NCBI GenBank assembly: GCA_017859785.1
Contig: JAFMMJ010000004.1
Span: forward strand, 1 to 59,805
Reading direction: 5' to 3'
Source: Ilumatobacteraceae bacterium
Lineage (GTDB): Bacteria; Actinomycetota; Acidimicrobiia; Acidimicrobiales; Ilumatobacteraceae
Length of the DNA stretch: 59,805 nt
Below the pieces are notes generated by a model that was not told where the DNA came from, searched no databases, and saw nothing but the letters and a program-made list of their open reading frames with translations. Of the stretch, positions 9,783 to 19,082 are shown piece by piece. The position numbers were made by a program, and so were the translations under genes. Within the stretch, counting starts at the first letter, position 1. Every line of letters begins with the position of its first letter.

Positions 9783-10724
9783 GTGAGCGACCGGGTCGAG
9801 CACGATGACCCCCGAGGCGAGTTGTCATCGGGGATCCGGTCGGCCGTGCTCGCCTACAGCATGTGGGGCGGCTTCACCGCCTACTGGAAGCTCCTCTCCG
9901 ACTTTGCCCCGGTCGACCTGGTCGGCTGGCGAATCGCATCAGCCACCCTCGTGCTCGTTGTGCTGCTGGTCGCCCGAGGCACCTGGGGGAACGTCGCCGG
10001 CGCGCTCGCCAACCGCCAGACCCGTCGCCGACTCGCCCTCGCGAGCGCCCTGTTGGCGGTCAACTGGTCGACCTACGTCTTCGCCGTAGTGAGCGATCGG
10101 GTGCTCGAGACCGCGCTCGGCTACTTCCTCGCCCCGCTCATCACCATGGCCATCGGCGTGCTCGTGCTCGGCGAACGCCTCACGCCGATGAAACGCGCGG
10201 CCGCTGTGCTCGCGATCGCGTCGATCCTCATCACCTCGATCTCCTACGGCGCCGTGCCGTGGGTCGCTGTGTTCCTCGGGGGCAGTTGGGCCTGGTACGG
10301 CTTGACGAAGCGCCGTGTTCCCCTTGGACCCGTCGACAGCCTCGGCTCGGAGGTGCTCCTCCTCCTGCCGCTGGCCTCGGTGGTGGTGGTCGTCAGCCTG
10401 GTTCGCGATGGAGGGGTGGTCGATTCCGCCGGTTCGGGCGTGTGGCCTTGGCTCGGGTTGCTCGGCACCGGTGTGGTTACCGCCGCTCCCCTGCTCCTGT
10501 TCGCCCACGCCGCCAAGCGCGTGCCCTTCACCCTCTTCGGTCCGATCGGTTGGCTCGTGCCGATCATCAACTTGCTCCTCGGCTGGGTCGCCTACGGCGA
10601 GAGCATGCCGGCCCTCCGGCTCATCGGTTTTGCGCTGGTATGGGGAGCGCTCGTCGGTATCGCCATCGAGACCGTGCGCTCGGAGCGATCCCGATCGGCC
10701 GCGCTGAGCACCGACGGCCGGTGA
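9783..10724 (+). CDS. rarD: RarD-type EamA family transporter
   Basis: Inner membrane protein of the drug/metabolite transporter superfamily. The 313-residue sequence has about ten hydrophobic segments, beginning SGIRSAVLAYSMWGGFTAYWKLL and including LLAVNWSTYVFAV and ALGYFLAPLITMAIGVLVLGERLT, which are typical of RarD and its chloramphenicol-sensitivity relatives. The substrate of RarD proteins is not established. Short cytoplasmic tail rich in Arg and Ser. DUF305 gene follows after 16 bases, with a candidate -10 element of its own. Confidence 0.9.
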   Translation: MSDRVEHDDPRGELSSGIRSAVLAYSMWGGFTAYWKLLSDFAPVDLVGWRIASATLVLVVLLVARGTWGNVAGALANRQTRRRLALASALLAVNWSTYVFAVVSDRVLETALGYFLAPLITMAIGVLVLGERLTPMKRAAAVLAIASILITSISYGAVPWVAVFLGGSWAWYGLTKRRVPLGPVDSLGSEVLLLLPLASVVVVVSLVRDGGVVDSAGSGVWPWLGLLGTGVVTAAPLLLFAHAAKRVPFTLFGPIGWLVPIINLLLGWVAYGESMPALRLIGFALVWGALVGIAIETVRSERSRSAALSTDGR

Positions 10725-10740
10725 CTGCCACAATGAGGAC

Positions 10741-11451
10741 GTGTCACGTGAGCCCGGCATCCCCCTCAGCCGACTGATCGACCTTCAAGAGGCCCCGGAC
10801 ACCTCGAGCCGTCCCGCGCCCGCCGCCGAGGCGCCGGTGAGCGAGCAGCCCCACGAACCCGGTCCGCCGTGGTGGCGTCGGCCGGTCAACGTGGTGGCCC
10901 TGATCATCACGTGCAGCCTCGTGTTCGGAATGGTCGGCTTCATGGTCGGCCAAGAATCGGTCGGCGTCGAGCACAACGAGGTCGACACCGGCTTCCTGCA
11001 GGACATGCGCGGCCACCACGAGCAGGCGGTTGCGATGAGTTTCATCTTCCTCGCCGCTGAGGGAACCCACCCGGGCCTGCGCACGATCGCGCGAAGCATC
11101 ATCTTCGGTCAGGGCATCGAGATCGGCCGCATGATCCAGATGCTGCGCGACCTCGACGAGTTCGAGGCGAACATGTCGGGGGTGGCGATGAACTGGATGG
11201 GCATGTCATCCGACGTGGATGACATGCCGGGAATGGCCACCGATGACGACATCGACCGTCTCGCGAACTCCTCGGGGGTCGAGGCCGACGAGGTCTTCGT
11301 CGAGCTGATGATCGAGCACCACCTCGGAGGCATCGAGATGGCCGAGTTCGCCGCTGAGCGCGCCCTCTCGCCTGAGGTGAGGGCGATGGCCTCCTCGATG
11401 GCCGGCGCCCAGACCGACGAGATCACCGAGATGCGCCTGCTGGCGCCCTAA
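10741..11451 (+). CDS. membrane-anchored DUF305 protein
   Basis: The 236-residue protein has a proline-rich cytoplasmic start, one membrane segment (about 50-72, VVALIITCSLVFGMVGFMVG) and an extracytoplasmic DUF305 domain with MRGHHEQAVAMSFIFL, a Met-rich middle (MNWMGMSSDVDDMPGMAT) and VELMIEHHLGGIEMAEFA. DUF305 proteins are four-helix bundles related to ferritin-like folds, and the paired His and the Met residues suggest metal, perhaps copper, binding; that role is inference. GTG 10741 is preceded by CACAAT at six bases. The next gene, a secreted metallopeptidase, starts three bases after its stop. Confidence 0.82.
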   Translation: MSREPGIPLSRLIDLQEAPDTSSRPAPAAEAPVSEQPHEPGPPWWRRPVNVVALIITCSLVFGMVGFMVGQESVGVEHNEVDTGFLQDMRGHHEQAVAMSFIFLAAEGTHPGLRTIARSIIFGQGIEIGRMIQMLRDLDEFEANMSGVAMNWMGMSSDVDDMPGMATDDDIDRLANSSGVEADEVFVELMIEHHLGGIEMAEFAAERALSPEVRAMASSMAGAQTDEITEMRLLAP

Positions 11452-11453
11452 GG

Positions 11454-12995
11454 GTGATGCGCCGCACGGTCCTGCTCGGCCTCATCATCACGGCGACCGC
11501 CTGCGCTCCGGCGCCACTCGCCGTCATCCGTGAGGCGAGCACGACCCCACCGCCGGCGGCCATCCCCGATGACGTCGAGGCGACGTCTCCAGAAGACGCG
11601 GGAGCCGGCGGCGCCGACGAGTCCGCCACCGCCGAGTCAGCAGCCGAGCCCGAAGCCATCGAGGTCCCCGAATCCGACGAGGACCGCCTCATGGTCGATG
11701 TCGACATGGCAGCGACCTTCGAATTGCAGGGAGAGCGCGAGCCCCGCTCGTATGACCGCCTGCTCGCCGCCTCGGCGATCGACGTCGAGGAATGGCTGGC
11801 AACCGAATTCGTCACCCCGGAGGGCATTCAATGGGACGGGCTCCGAGGGGGCCGGATCGCCGCCGGCCCCGGCGCCCGCGACATCCCCGGATGCGGCGGT
11901 GCGCCGGTCACCGCATATGAGGACCTCACCCTCTACGTCGCCTTCTACTGTCCGATCGACGATGTGATCGTCCTCGATGACGGCCCCGACGGACTTCTTG
12001 AGCATCTCAGCCGCGAGCACGGTGCCGCGGCGACCGCCGTTGTGCTCGCGCACGAGTACGGGCACGCCCTTCAGGAGCGCATGGGTCTGCTCGACGGGTC
12101 GGTGCCGACGATCCTCCTCGAGCAGCAGGCCGACTGCGTCGCCGGAGCCTGGCTCGGCCGAGCGGCCTCCGGAGGATCGAATGTGCTCCAACTCGACGAG
12201 TCGGATGTTCGCACTTCGCTCATCGCGATTCTCAACGTGCGCGACCCGGCCGGGGTCGACCAGTTCGAACCGAATGGGCACGGGTCCGGCTTCGACCGAA
12301 TCGGCGCGTTCCAGGTCGGTTTCGAAGAGGGACTCGACACCTGCCTCACCCTGATCGACGCCCCGCTCGACCTCATGCCAAACCGCTTCCTCAGCTACGA
12401 CGACTACGTGCGCGGCGGCAACGCCCCGTACGACTGCGCCTTCGACCCCGACCCGGCGTGCCGACCCTCGTGGGAGTTTCTCGGCGAGGACCTCGAGGAG
12501 TTCTGGTCGCTGGTGATCGGCGAGCCGATCGGCTTGACCTCATCGCCCGCCCCCGGCCGCGCGAGCATCGACTGTCCGAGAGCGATCCCTCTCAACGACA
12601 TCGTGACGCTCTGCCCCGGAGAGGTCGTTTTCGATGAGACCGCGGTGCTTCCGACCTATGACGAGGTCGGCGACTTCATCCTCGGCTATCTCCTCGCCCT
12701 CGGATGGGTCGAGGAGACGCTGGCCCGAGTGGGTTCGCCCGCGGTCAGCGAGGATCGCGTGTTGCTCTCCGACTGCCTCATCGGCGCGTGGGTCAGCGAC
12801 ATCACCCTCGGCCTCGATCGTGATCCGGCGAGAACCAGCACCGTCGGCACGTCGCCCGGCGACCTCGACGAGGCCCTCGAGATGATCATTCGACTCTCCG
12901 ACCCGTCGACGGCCACCGATCGCTCAGGCACGGCCTTCGACAAGATCGCCGCGTTTCGAACCGGGGTGCTCGGCGGGCTCGACGCCTGCGTCTGA
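11454..12995 (+). CDS. secreted zinc metallopeptidase with a degenerate second domain copy
   Basis: The 513-residue protein starts with a signal peptide ending at TATAC-APA, a weak lipobox, so it may be a lipoprotein. After an acidic, Ala/Glu-rich linker (about 30-80) comes a neutral zinc metallopeptidase-like domain with HEYGH at 200-204 (zinc ligands and catalytic Glu) and a probable third ligand in LLEQQADCVAGAWLGRA (222-236), followed by FDRIGAFQVGFEEGLDTC (280-297). The C-terminal part repeats the latter two blocks: DCLIGAWVSD at 440-449 and FDKIAAFRTGVLGGLDAC at 495-512, at nearly the same spacing, but has no HExxH. It is most likely an internal duplication with loss of the active site. 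Start GTG 11454 or ATG 11457; neither has a good ribosome binding site. Confidence 0.75.
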   Translation: MMRRTVLLGLIITATACAPAPLAVIREASTTPPPAAIPDDVEATSPEDAGAGGADESATAESAAEPEAIEVPESDEDRLMVDVDMAATFELQGEREPRSYDRLLAASAIDVEEWLATEFVTPEGIQWDGLRGGRIAAGPGARDIPGCGGAPVTAYEDLTLYVAFYCPIDDVIVLDDGPDGLLEHLSREHGAAATAVVLAHEYGHALQERMGLLDGSVPTILLEQQADCVAGAWLGRAASGGSNVLQLDESDVRTSLIAILNVRDPAGVDQFEPNGHGSGFDRIGAFQVGFEEGLDTCLTLIDAPLDLMPNRFLSYDDYVRGGNAPYDCAFDPDPACRPSWEFLGEDLEEFWSLVIGEPIGLTSSPAPGRASIDCPRAIPLNDIVTLCPGEVVFDETAVLPTYDEVGDFILGYLLALGWVEETLARVGSPAVSEDRVLLSDCLIGAWVSDITLGLDRDPARTSTVGTSPGDLDEALEMIIRLSDPSTATDRSGTAFDKIAAFRTGVLGGLDACV

Positions 12996-13021
12996 GACTC
13001 GGGCCCCGACGGCACCAGCCC

Positions 13022-14314
13022 TCAGGGCTCGGTGGTCGATGTCACCGACGGTGTGGTGGTCGAGGTCGGTTCCGTCGTCGAAGTCGTCGTCGCGGTCGGC
13101 ACCGTCGTCGAGGTGGTGGACGGCGCCGTGGTCGTCGTGGAGGGCATGAACGCCCCCGCGGGAATGATCAGCACACCTCCGATCGGGAAGGTGCGGTAGT
13201 CGGCGTTCTCCGCGTTCGCCTCGCTGAGGAGCGCCAGGGTGATCCCGTACATCTCAGCGATCCGCGACGGATTGTCGCCTCGCGTGATGATGTGCTCGAT
13301 CGGGGCTCCGATCTGGCCGGGCAGGGTCGACGAGGTCGTGGTGGACGGTGGGGCGACGCTTCCGTCGAACGACGGCAGGCTGTCGAGATCCGACACATCC
13401 TCGGGCTCCTGCTCGCCGTTCCACACGAGCACCTTGTCACCGAGGTCGATCAAGCCCTGGAAGTACTCCGAGATGTGCATCGGGATGCGAACGCATCCAT
13501 GCGAGGCAGGTTCGAGAGGGACGTTGAGTGCCCCGTGCACCGCGATCCCGTAGTTGAAGTAGACGGGGTTCCACATATCGCCGAGAGGGCCGTTGCGAGT
13601 GCCTTCGATCATCCGCCGATAGGTGAAGACCCCACCCGGGGTCTTCGAGTAGGCGCAGATGTCACGAGTGATCGGCTCCTCGAGCAGGTTGCCGCTCGAA
13701 TCGGTGTCGTAGGTGACGGTCTCGCAGTAGAGCGCCGGCTCTCCGAACTCGTCCAGCTCGCCGGAGGAGATGTGGGTGATCAGCACGGGCACATCGGCTT
13801 GGAAGACCGCGAGCACCTGCTCGGGAAGGTAGATCTCGGTGTGGTCGGTGACACCGCCGGTTGGTCGCCGAGGCCGGATACCCGATGGCTCCTGCATGCG
13901 GTCCCACATCTCAGGGGTCACCGAGCCGGTCGCCTCGGCGCGGGGCACGCCGAGCACGAGTTTCTCGTACGCCCAGATCGCCTGGGCGGTCATCGTGCCC
14001 ATCACCCCGTCGATCGGCCCCGGGTCGAAGCCCATCTCCGCGAGCCGGGTCTGCACCATCCGCACGTCCTCGCCGGCGAGCCCCCTCACCAGGGTGCGGG
14101 CGATCGGCACCTTGGGAACGGTGGTCGTCGGAGCGGCCACGACGGTGTCGGCGACGATCGCCGTGGTGGAGGTCGCCTCGACCGCGCCGTTGTCGGCGCC
14201 CCCGGAGCGGGAGAGCGCGATCACCGCGACCAGCACGACGAGGGCGAGCGCGATTGGCGCCCAGCGGTGCCAGTCGGGGACGTGGGGGGTGTCTCGGGGA
14301 GGGGTGCTGTTCAC
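13022..14314 (-). CDS. L,D-transpeptidase with PG-binding and LysM domains
   Basis: Cell wall enzyme that makes 3-3 peptidoglycan cross-links. Order in the 430-residue protein: short cytoplasmic start, one membrane anchor (about 22-38, IALALVVLVAVIAL), Thr-rich stalk, PG_binding_1 repeat (about 75-115, GEDVRMVQTRLAEMGFDPGPIDG), YkuD domain with the catalytic motif HGALNVPLEPASHGCVRIP, a LysM-like motif (HIITRGDNPSRIAEMYGITL) and a Thr/Ser-rich tail of about 40 residues. GTG at 14312-14314 is the start: GGAGGTCA lies six bases upstream, while the longer frame to 14341 lacks such a site. A TAGCCT hexamer at 14332-14337 (minus strand) may be the -10. The preceding gene is a glycosyltransferase. 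Confidence 0.93.
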   Translation of the reverse strand: MNSTPPRDTPHVPDWHRWAPIALALVVLVAVIALSRSGGADNGAVEATSTTAIVADTVVAAPTTTVPKVPIARTLVRGLAGEDVRMVQTRLAEMGFDPGPIDGVMGTMTAQAIWAYEKLVLGVPRAEATGSVTPEMWDRMQEPSGIRPRRPTGGVTDHTEIYLPEQVLAVFQADVPVLITHISSGELDEFGEPALYCETVTYDTDSSGNLLEEPITRDICAYSKTPGGVFTYRRMIEGTRNGPLGDMWNPVYFNYGIAVHGALNVPLEPASHGCVRIPMHISEYFQGLIDLGDKVLVWNGEQEPEDVSDLDSLPSFDGSVAPPSTTTSSTLPGQIGAPIEHIITRGDNPSRIAEMYGITLALLSEANAENADYRTFPIGGVLIIPAGAFMPSTTTTAPSTTSTTVPTATTTSTTEPTSTTTPSVTSTTEP

Positions 14315-14371
14315 GGCCTGACCTCCGCTCGAGGCTACCAACGGGTTACCGGTGGGTCGCCGGCAGGACCG

Positions 14372-15136
14372 CTAGTCGCGGGAGACGGGCCGCACGCGGG
14401 CGAGATCGCGACGCAGCGCCCACATCTCGCGCAGGATCGTCACGATGACCCCCGGTGACGACAAGGTCGACTCGCCTCTCGTGCGCGGGAAGTAGTCGAC
14501 CCCCGCCTGCACGACCTCGAAGCCGCTCCGCGTCGCCTTGATGATCAACTCGGCGTCGATGAAAGATCCCTCCGAGCGGAGCTCGACATGGTCGAGGACC
14601 CGCCGGCGCACGAGCTTGCAGGCGAAGTTGATATCGCGGATGCGCACTCCGAACAGGGCCTTGATGATCGCGTTGTACACGAAGGTGTAGACGGCCCGAA
14701 GCACGCCCTCGCCGGTGCGGTCGAACCGGTAGGCGCTGATGATGTCGGCGTCGTATTCGCGAAGCAGTCGAACCAGCCGCGGCAACTCGGTCATGTCGAA
14801 GGGCAGATCGGCGTCGGTGTAGAGGACGACATCGCCGGTCGCGGTGGCGAGTCCGGTTCGGATCGAGCCACCGAGCTTGCGGTTGCGAGTGTGGTGCACC
14901 ACCCGTATCCGTGGATCGGCCGCTGCGAGCTCATCGGCCCGACGACCTGTCGAATCGGTTGAGCAGTCGTCGACGATGATCAGTTCGTAGTCAGCGATGT
15001 CGCCGGCGGCGAGGAGACGCTCGCAGGCTCGACGCCCAAAGGTGATCGCCCGGTCGATGTACTCCTCCTCGTTCCACATCGGGTAGAAGACCGAGAGCCT
15101 CTCGAACGGAGGGCCAGCCGCTGCAGCGCCGGACAT
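14372..15136 (-). CDS. family 2 glycosyltransferase, polyprenol-phosphate mannose/glucose synthase-like
   Basis: The 254-residue soluble or membrane-associated enzyme has the GT-A fold motifs FYPMWNEEEYI, ELIIVDDCSTDSTG, the DXD-like DADLPFD and YNAIIKALFGVRIRDINFACKLVRRRVL, as in the DPM1/Ppm group that loads a sugar onto a polyprenyl phosphate carrier. It lacks C-terminal membrane helices. Product most likely a lipid-linked mannose or glucose used for wall polymers or protein glycosylation. ATG 15136 is preceded by TACCCT at seven bases. Its neighbour on the same strand is an L,D-transpeptidase with Thr-rich segments, a possible glycosylation target (inference). Confidence 0.85.
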   Translation of the reverse strand: MSGAAAAGPPFERLSVFYPMWNEEEYIDRAITFGRRACERLLAAGDIADYELIIVDDCSTDSTGRRADELAAADPRIRVVHHTRNRKLGGSIRTGLATATGDVVLYTDADLPFDMTELPRLVRLLREYDADIISAYRFDRTGEGVLRAVYTFVYNAIIKALFGVRIRDINFACKLVRRRVLDHVELRSEGSFIDAELIIKATRSGFEVVQAGVDYFPRTRGESTLSSPGVIVTILREMWALRRDLARVRPVSRD

Positions 15137-15149
15137 GCGTCGCAGGGTA
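15137..15149 (-). promoter_or_regulatory. leaderless-type -10 element of the glycosyltransferase gene
   Basis: TACCCT on the minus strand at 15144-15149, seven bases before the ATG at 15136. Confidence 0.55.
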
Positions 15150-15201
15150 GCGGCGACCGCCTCTCGGGCCGCCGGGGCGGACCGCCCGGAGAGTCGACCC
15201 G

Positions 15202-15213
15202 TAGAGTCGACGC
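15202..15213 (+). promoter_or_regulatory. leaderless-type -10 element of the small membrane protein gene
   Basis: TAGAGT at 15202-15207, six bases before GTG 15214, with no Shine-Dalgarno. Confidence 0.55.
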
Positions 15214-16931
<1,718 letters not shown>

Positions 16932-16932
16932 C

Positions 16933-18027
16933 TCAGGCGCAGCAGCCGGCGACCACCGCGGCGACGAGTCGCGCGCGCTCCGGCATCGTCGACACGAGCA
17001 CATGCTCGTGATCGGCGTGGGCGCCGCCGCCGACGGCACCCATCCCGTCGAGGGTGGGCACGCCGAGGGCGGCGGTGAAGTTGCCATCGCTTCCGCCACC
17101 GACGACCACCGCCCCGATCTCCTCATCGTGCGACCGCGCGATGTCGAGGAGATATCCGGCGGAGCCCTCAGGCATCGGCGGCCGGCCGACCGAACCGGAC
17201 ACCTCGATCGAGGCGTCGGGGTTGACCGGTGTCAGCGAGGCCATGGCCGCCTCGATTCGGGCCGCCTCCTCCGGGCCGGTGACCCGCACGTCGACGCGGA
17301 TCGTGGTCTCGGCGGGGACGACATTGTCGGCGGTGCCGGCCCGAGCGACGGTCGGCGTGACCGTCGTGCCGCGGTCGGCGTCGCCGAGAGCGGCGATCGC
17401 GAGCACCTGATGTGCGGCCTCGATCAGCGAGTTGGTCCCCTTCTCCGGCTCGAGGCCAGCGTGAGAGGCCCGGCCGTGGATCACCACCTGGAAGGTGCCG
17501 GTTCCCTTGCGACCGACCTTCAACGCGCCCCCATCAGCGCTCGGCTCCAGCACGAGCACCGATCCACAGGCGACGGCCCGCTCCTCGATAAGGGCCCGCG
17601 AGGTGATCGAACCGACTTCCTCGTCACAGGAGAAAAGCAGTTCGGCTGATTCGGCGCGCCCGCTCGCCGCGACCCCCCAGATCGCTTGGACGATGCCCGC
17701 CTTCATGTCGAACACACCCGGTCCGGTCGCTCGCCCCGCCTCCACCTCGAAGGGGCGCCGCTCGAGGGTGCCCATCGGGAAGACGGTGTCGTGGTGGCCG
17801 AGCACCAGCACCTTCGGCTCGTTCGAGCCTCGCCATCGGACATGGGGTCCGGCGGGTCCGTCGATCAGCTCGACACCCGGACCGAGTCGCTCGGTAAGGA
17901 TCTGAGCGAGCACCTCAGCCGAGCGGGTCAACGCCTCCCGGTCATCAGAAGGCGACTCCGTCTCGACGAGACGGCGCAGGTCCTCGAGCATCGCGTCGAG
18001 CATTCCGTCCGTTACTTCCGCGCTCAC
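16933..18027 (-). CDS. M20 family metallopeptidase
   Basis: Di-zinc amidohydrolase of the ArgE/DapE/carboxypeptidase G2 group; 364 residues. Ligands are visible in order: His in VLGHHDTVFPMG (about 77-83), Asp in GVFDMKAG, the catalytic Glu pair SCDEEVGS, a later acidic ligand in LEPSAD, and the C-terminal GGGAHADHEHVLV His. The dimerisation (lid) domain lies between (about 170-280). The GHHDTVFP and GPGVFDMKAG wording is closest to glutamate carboxypeptidases; the substrate cannot be fixed by sequence alone. GTG 18027 is preceded at six bases by TAGCGT. Convergent with argG. Confidence 0.88.
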   Translation of the reverse strand: MSAEVTDGMLDAMLEDLRRLVETESPSDDREALTRSAEVLAQILTERLGPGVELIDGPAGPHVRWRGSNEPKVLVLGHHDTVFPMGTLERRPFEVEAGRATGPGVFDMKAGIVQAIWGVAASGRAESAELLFSCDEEVGSITSRALIEERAVACGSVLVLEPSADGGALKVGRKGTGTFQVVIHGRASHAGLEPEKGTNSLIEAAHQVLAIAALGDADRGTTVTPTVARAGTADNVVPAETTIRVDVRVTGPEEAARIEAAMASLTPVNPDASIEVSGSVGRPPMPEGSAGYLLDIARSHDEEIGAVVVGGGSDGNFTAALGVPTLDGMGAVGGGAHADHEHVLVSTMPERARLVAAVVAGCCA

Positions 18028-18039
18028 GTCTCCACGCTA
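18028..18039 (-). promoter_or_regulatory. leaderless-type -10 element of the M20 peptidase gene
   Basis: TAGCGT on the minus strand at 18034-18039, six bases before GTG 18027. Confidence 0.55.
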
Positions 18040-18056
18040 ACGAGCGTCCAAGCCGG

Positions 18057-19019
18057 TCACGGCCACAGTTCGTCGGCGAGCTGGCTGAGGCGGGGAGGAT
18101 CAGCCCCGCGGCGCCCGCAGACCATCGCGGAAACCGCGACTCCTGCGCCGACCGCCGATGTCAGCAGTTCGAGGTGGCCGAGTGCCTCGCGATCAGCACC
18201 GGCGCGGATCCAATACGCAATCAGCCCGGCATCGAACGCGTCACCGGCGCCGATGGTGTCGACCACCTCAACGGCCGGCACCTCCACCTGCGCGCGTCCC
18301 GAGGCGGTCGCGACGAGAACAGAATCGCCACCCGCGGTCACGACGACCGCTCGTGCGCCGAGGTTGAGCAACTCGTCAACGATCTGCTCGACGGCACCAC
18401 CGGTACCAGTGCCTGGGTCGGCCATCCATCTCGCGTCCTCATCGGAGATCTTCACGAGATCGGAGCGGGCCGCAAACCGGTGAACACGGTCGAGGAACGC
18501 GGAACGGTCGTCGATCAGCGCGGGACGGCAGTTCACATCCAAGAAGAGTGGGAGCCCGCTGTCGAGGAGGGACTCGATCGATCGGGCGACCTTCGGAAGG
18601 GCGAGGGCGAGGCCGCCCGTCATCGCGGCCACTGGGCCATCACCCACCTCGATTGGGGTCACATCGAGGATCGAGGTGCCCTCCACGTAGAAGCGGTAGG
18701 AGGCGGAGCCATCGACGGAGAGCGTCGCCGCGGCGAGGGTGGTCGGTGCTTCGGTTCGCGCCGCTCGCGCGATGTCGACACCGGCGTCGGTGAGAGAGGC
18801 GGCGAGGAGCTCCCCGAAGCGATCGGTGGAGATCGGAGAGGCGAACTCGGTGGGCACACAGAGCCGACCGAGCGCGCGGGCGGTGTTGTACGGGGCGCCT
18901 CCGAGCGCCGAGGTGACCGAGCCGTCGACGTCGATGACCAGATCGCAGAGGGCCTCGCCGAGCACGAGAACAGACCCGGGCTTCCTCGGGGTCACCGAAC
19001 CGTCGTCGTCGCCGCGCAT
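18057..19019 (-). CDS. PfkB family sugar kinase, fructokinase-like
   Basis: ATP-dependent kinase of the ribokinase fold, 320 residues. The N-terminal signature is VLVLGEALCDLVIDVDGSVTSALGGAPYNTARALGRLCVPTEF and the C-terminal one DTIGAGDAFDAGLIAYW, containing the anion hole and catalytic Asp. The GGAPYN start resembles fructokinases. No sugar transporter or hydrolase is adjacent, so the true substrate is open. A CACCAT hexamer six bases before the ATG weakly resembles the leaderless promoters here. Confidence 0.85.
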   Translation of the reverse strand: MRGDDDGSVTPRKPGSVLVLGEALCDLVIDVDGSVTSALGGAPYNTARALGRLCVPTEFASPISTDRFGELLAASLTDAGVDIARAARTEAPTTLAAATLSVDGSASYRFYVEGTSILDVTPIEVGDGPVAAMTGGLALALPKVARSIESLLDSGLPLFLDVNCRPALIDDRSAFLDRVHRFAARSDLVKISDEDARWMADPGTGTGGAVEQIVDELLNLGARAVVVTAGGDSVLVATASGRAQVEVPAVEVVDTIGAGDAFDAGLIAYWIRAGADREALGHLELLTSAVGAGVAVSAMVCGRRGADPPRLSQLADELWP

Positions 19020-19082
19020 GCCGACATGGTGTCAGGTCGGCGGGGTTTCGAGCGGCCCCGCGCACTGCGATGCTGTGAGCCC

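Noticed and set aside
8464-9786. 440-codon plus-strand open frame opposite pgi
   Set aside because: Antisense shadow of pgi, which shows both PGI signatures.
9744-9828. Upstream extension of pgi to 9744 or 9828
   Set aside because: The added residues are unlike PGI and would cover the rarD promoter; TATGGT fits ATG 9732.
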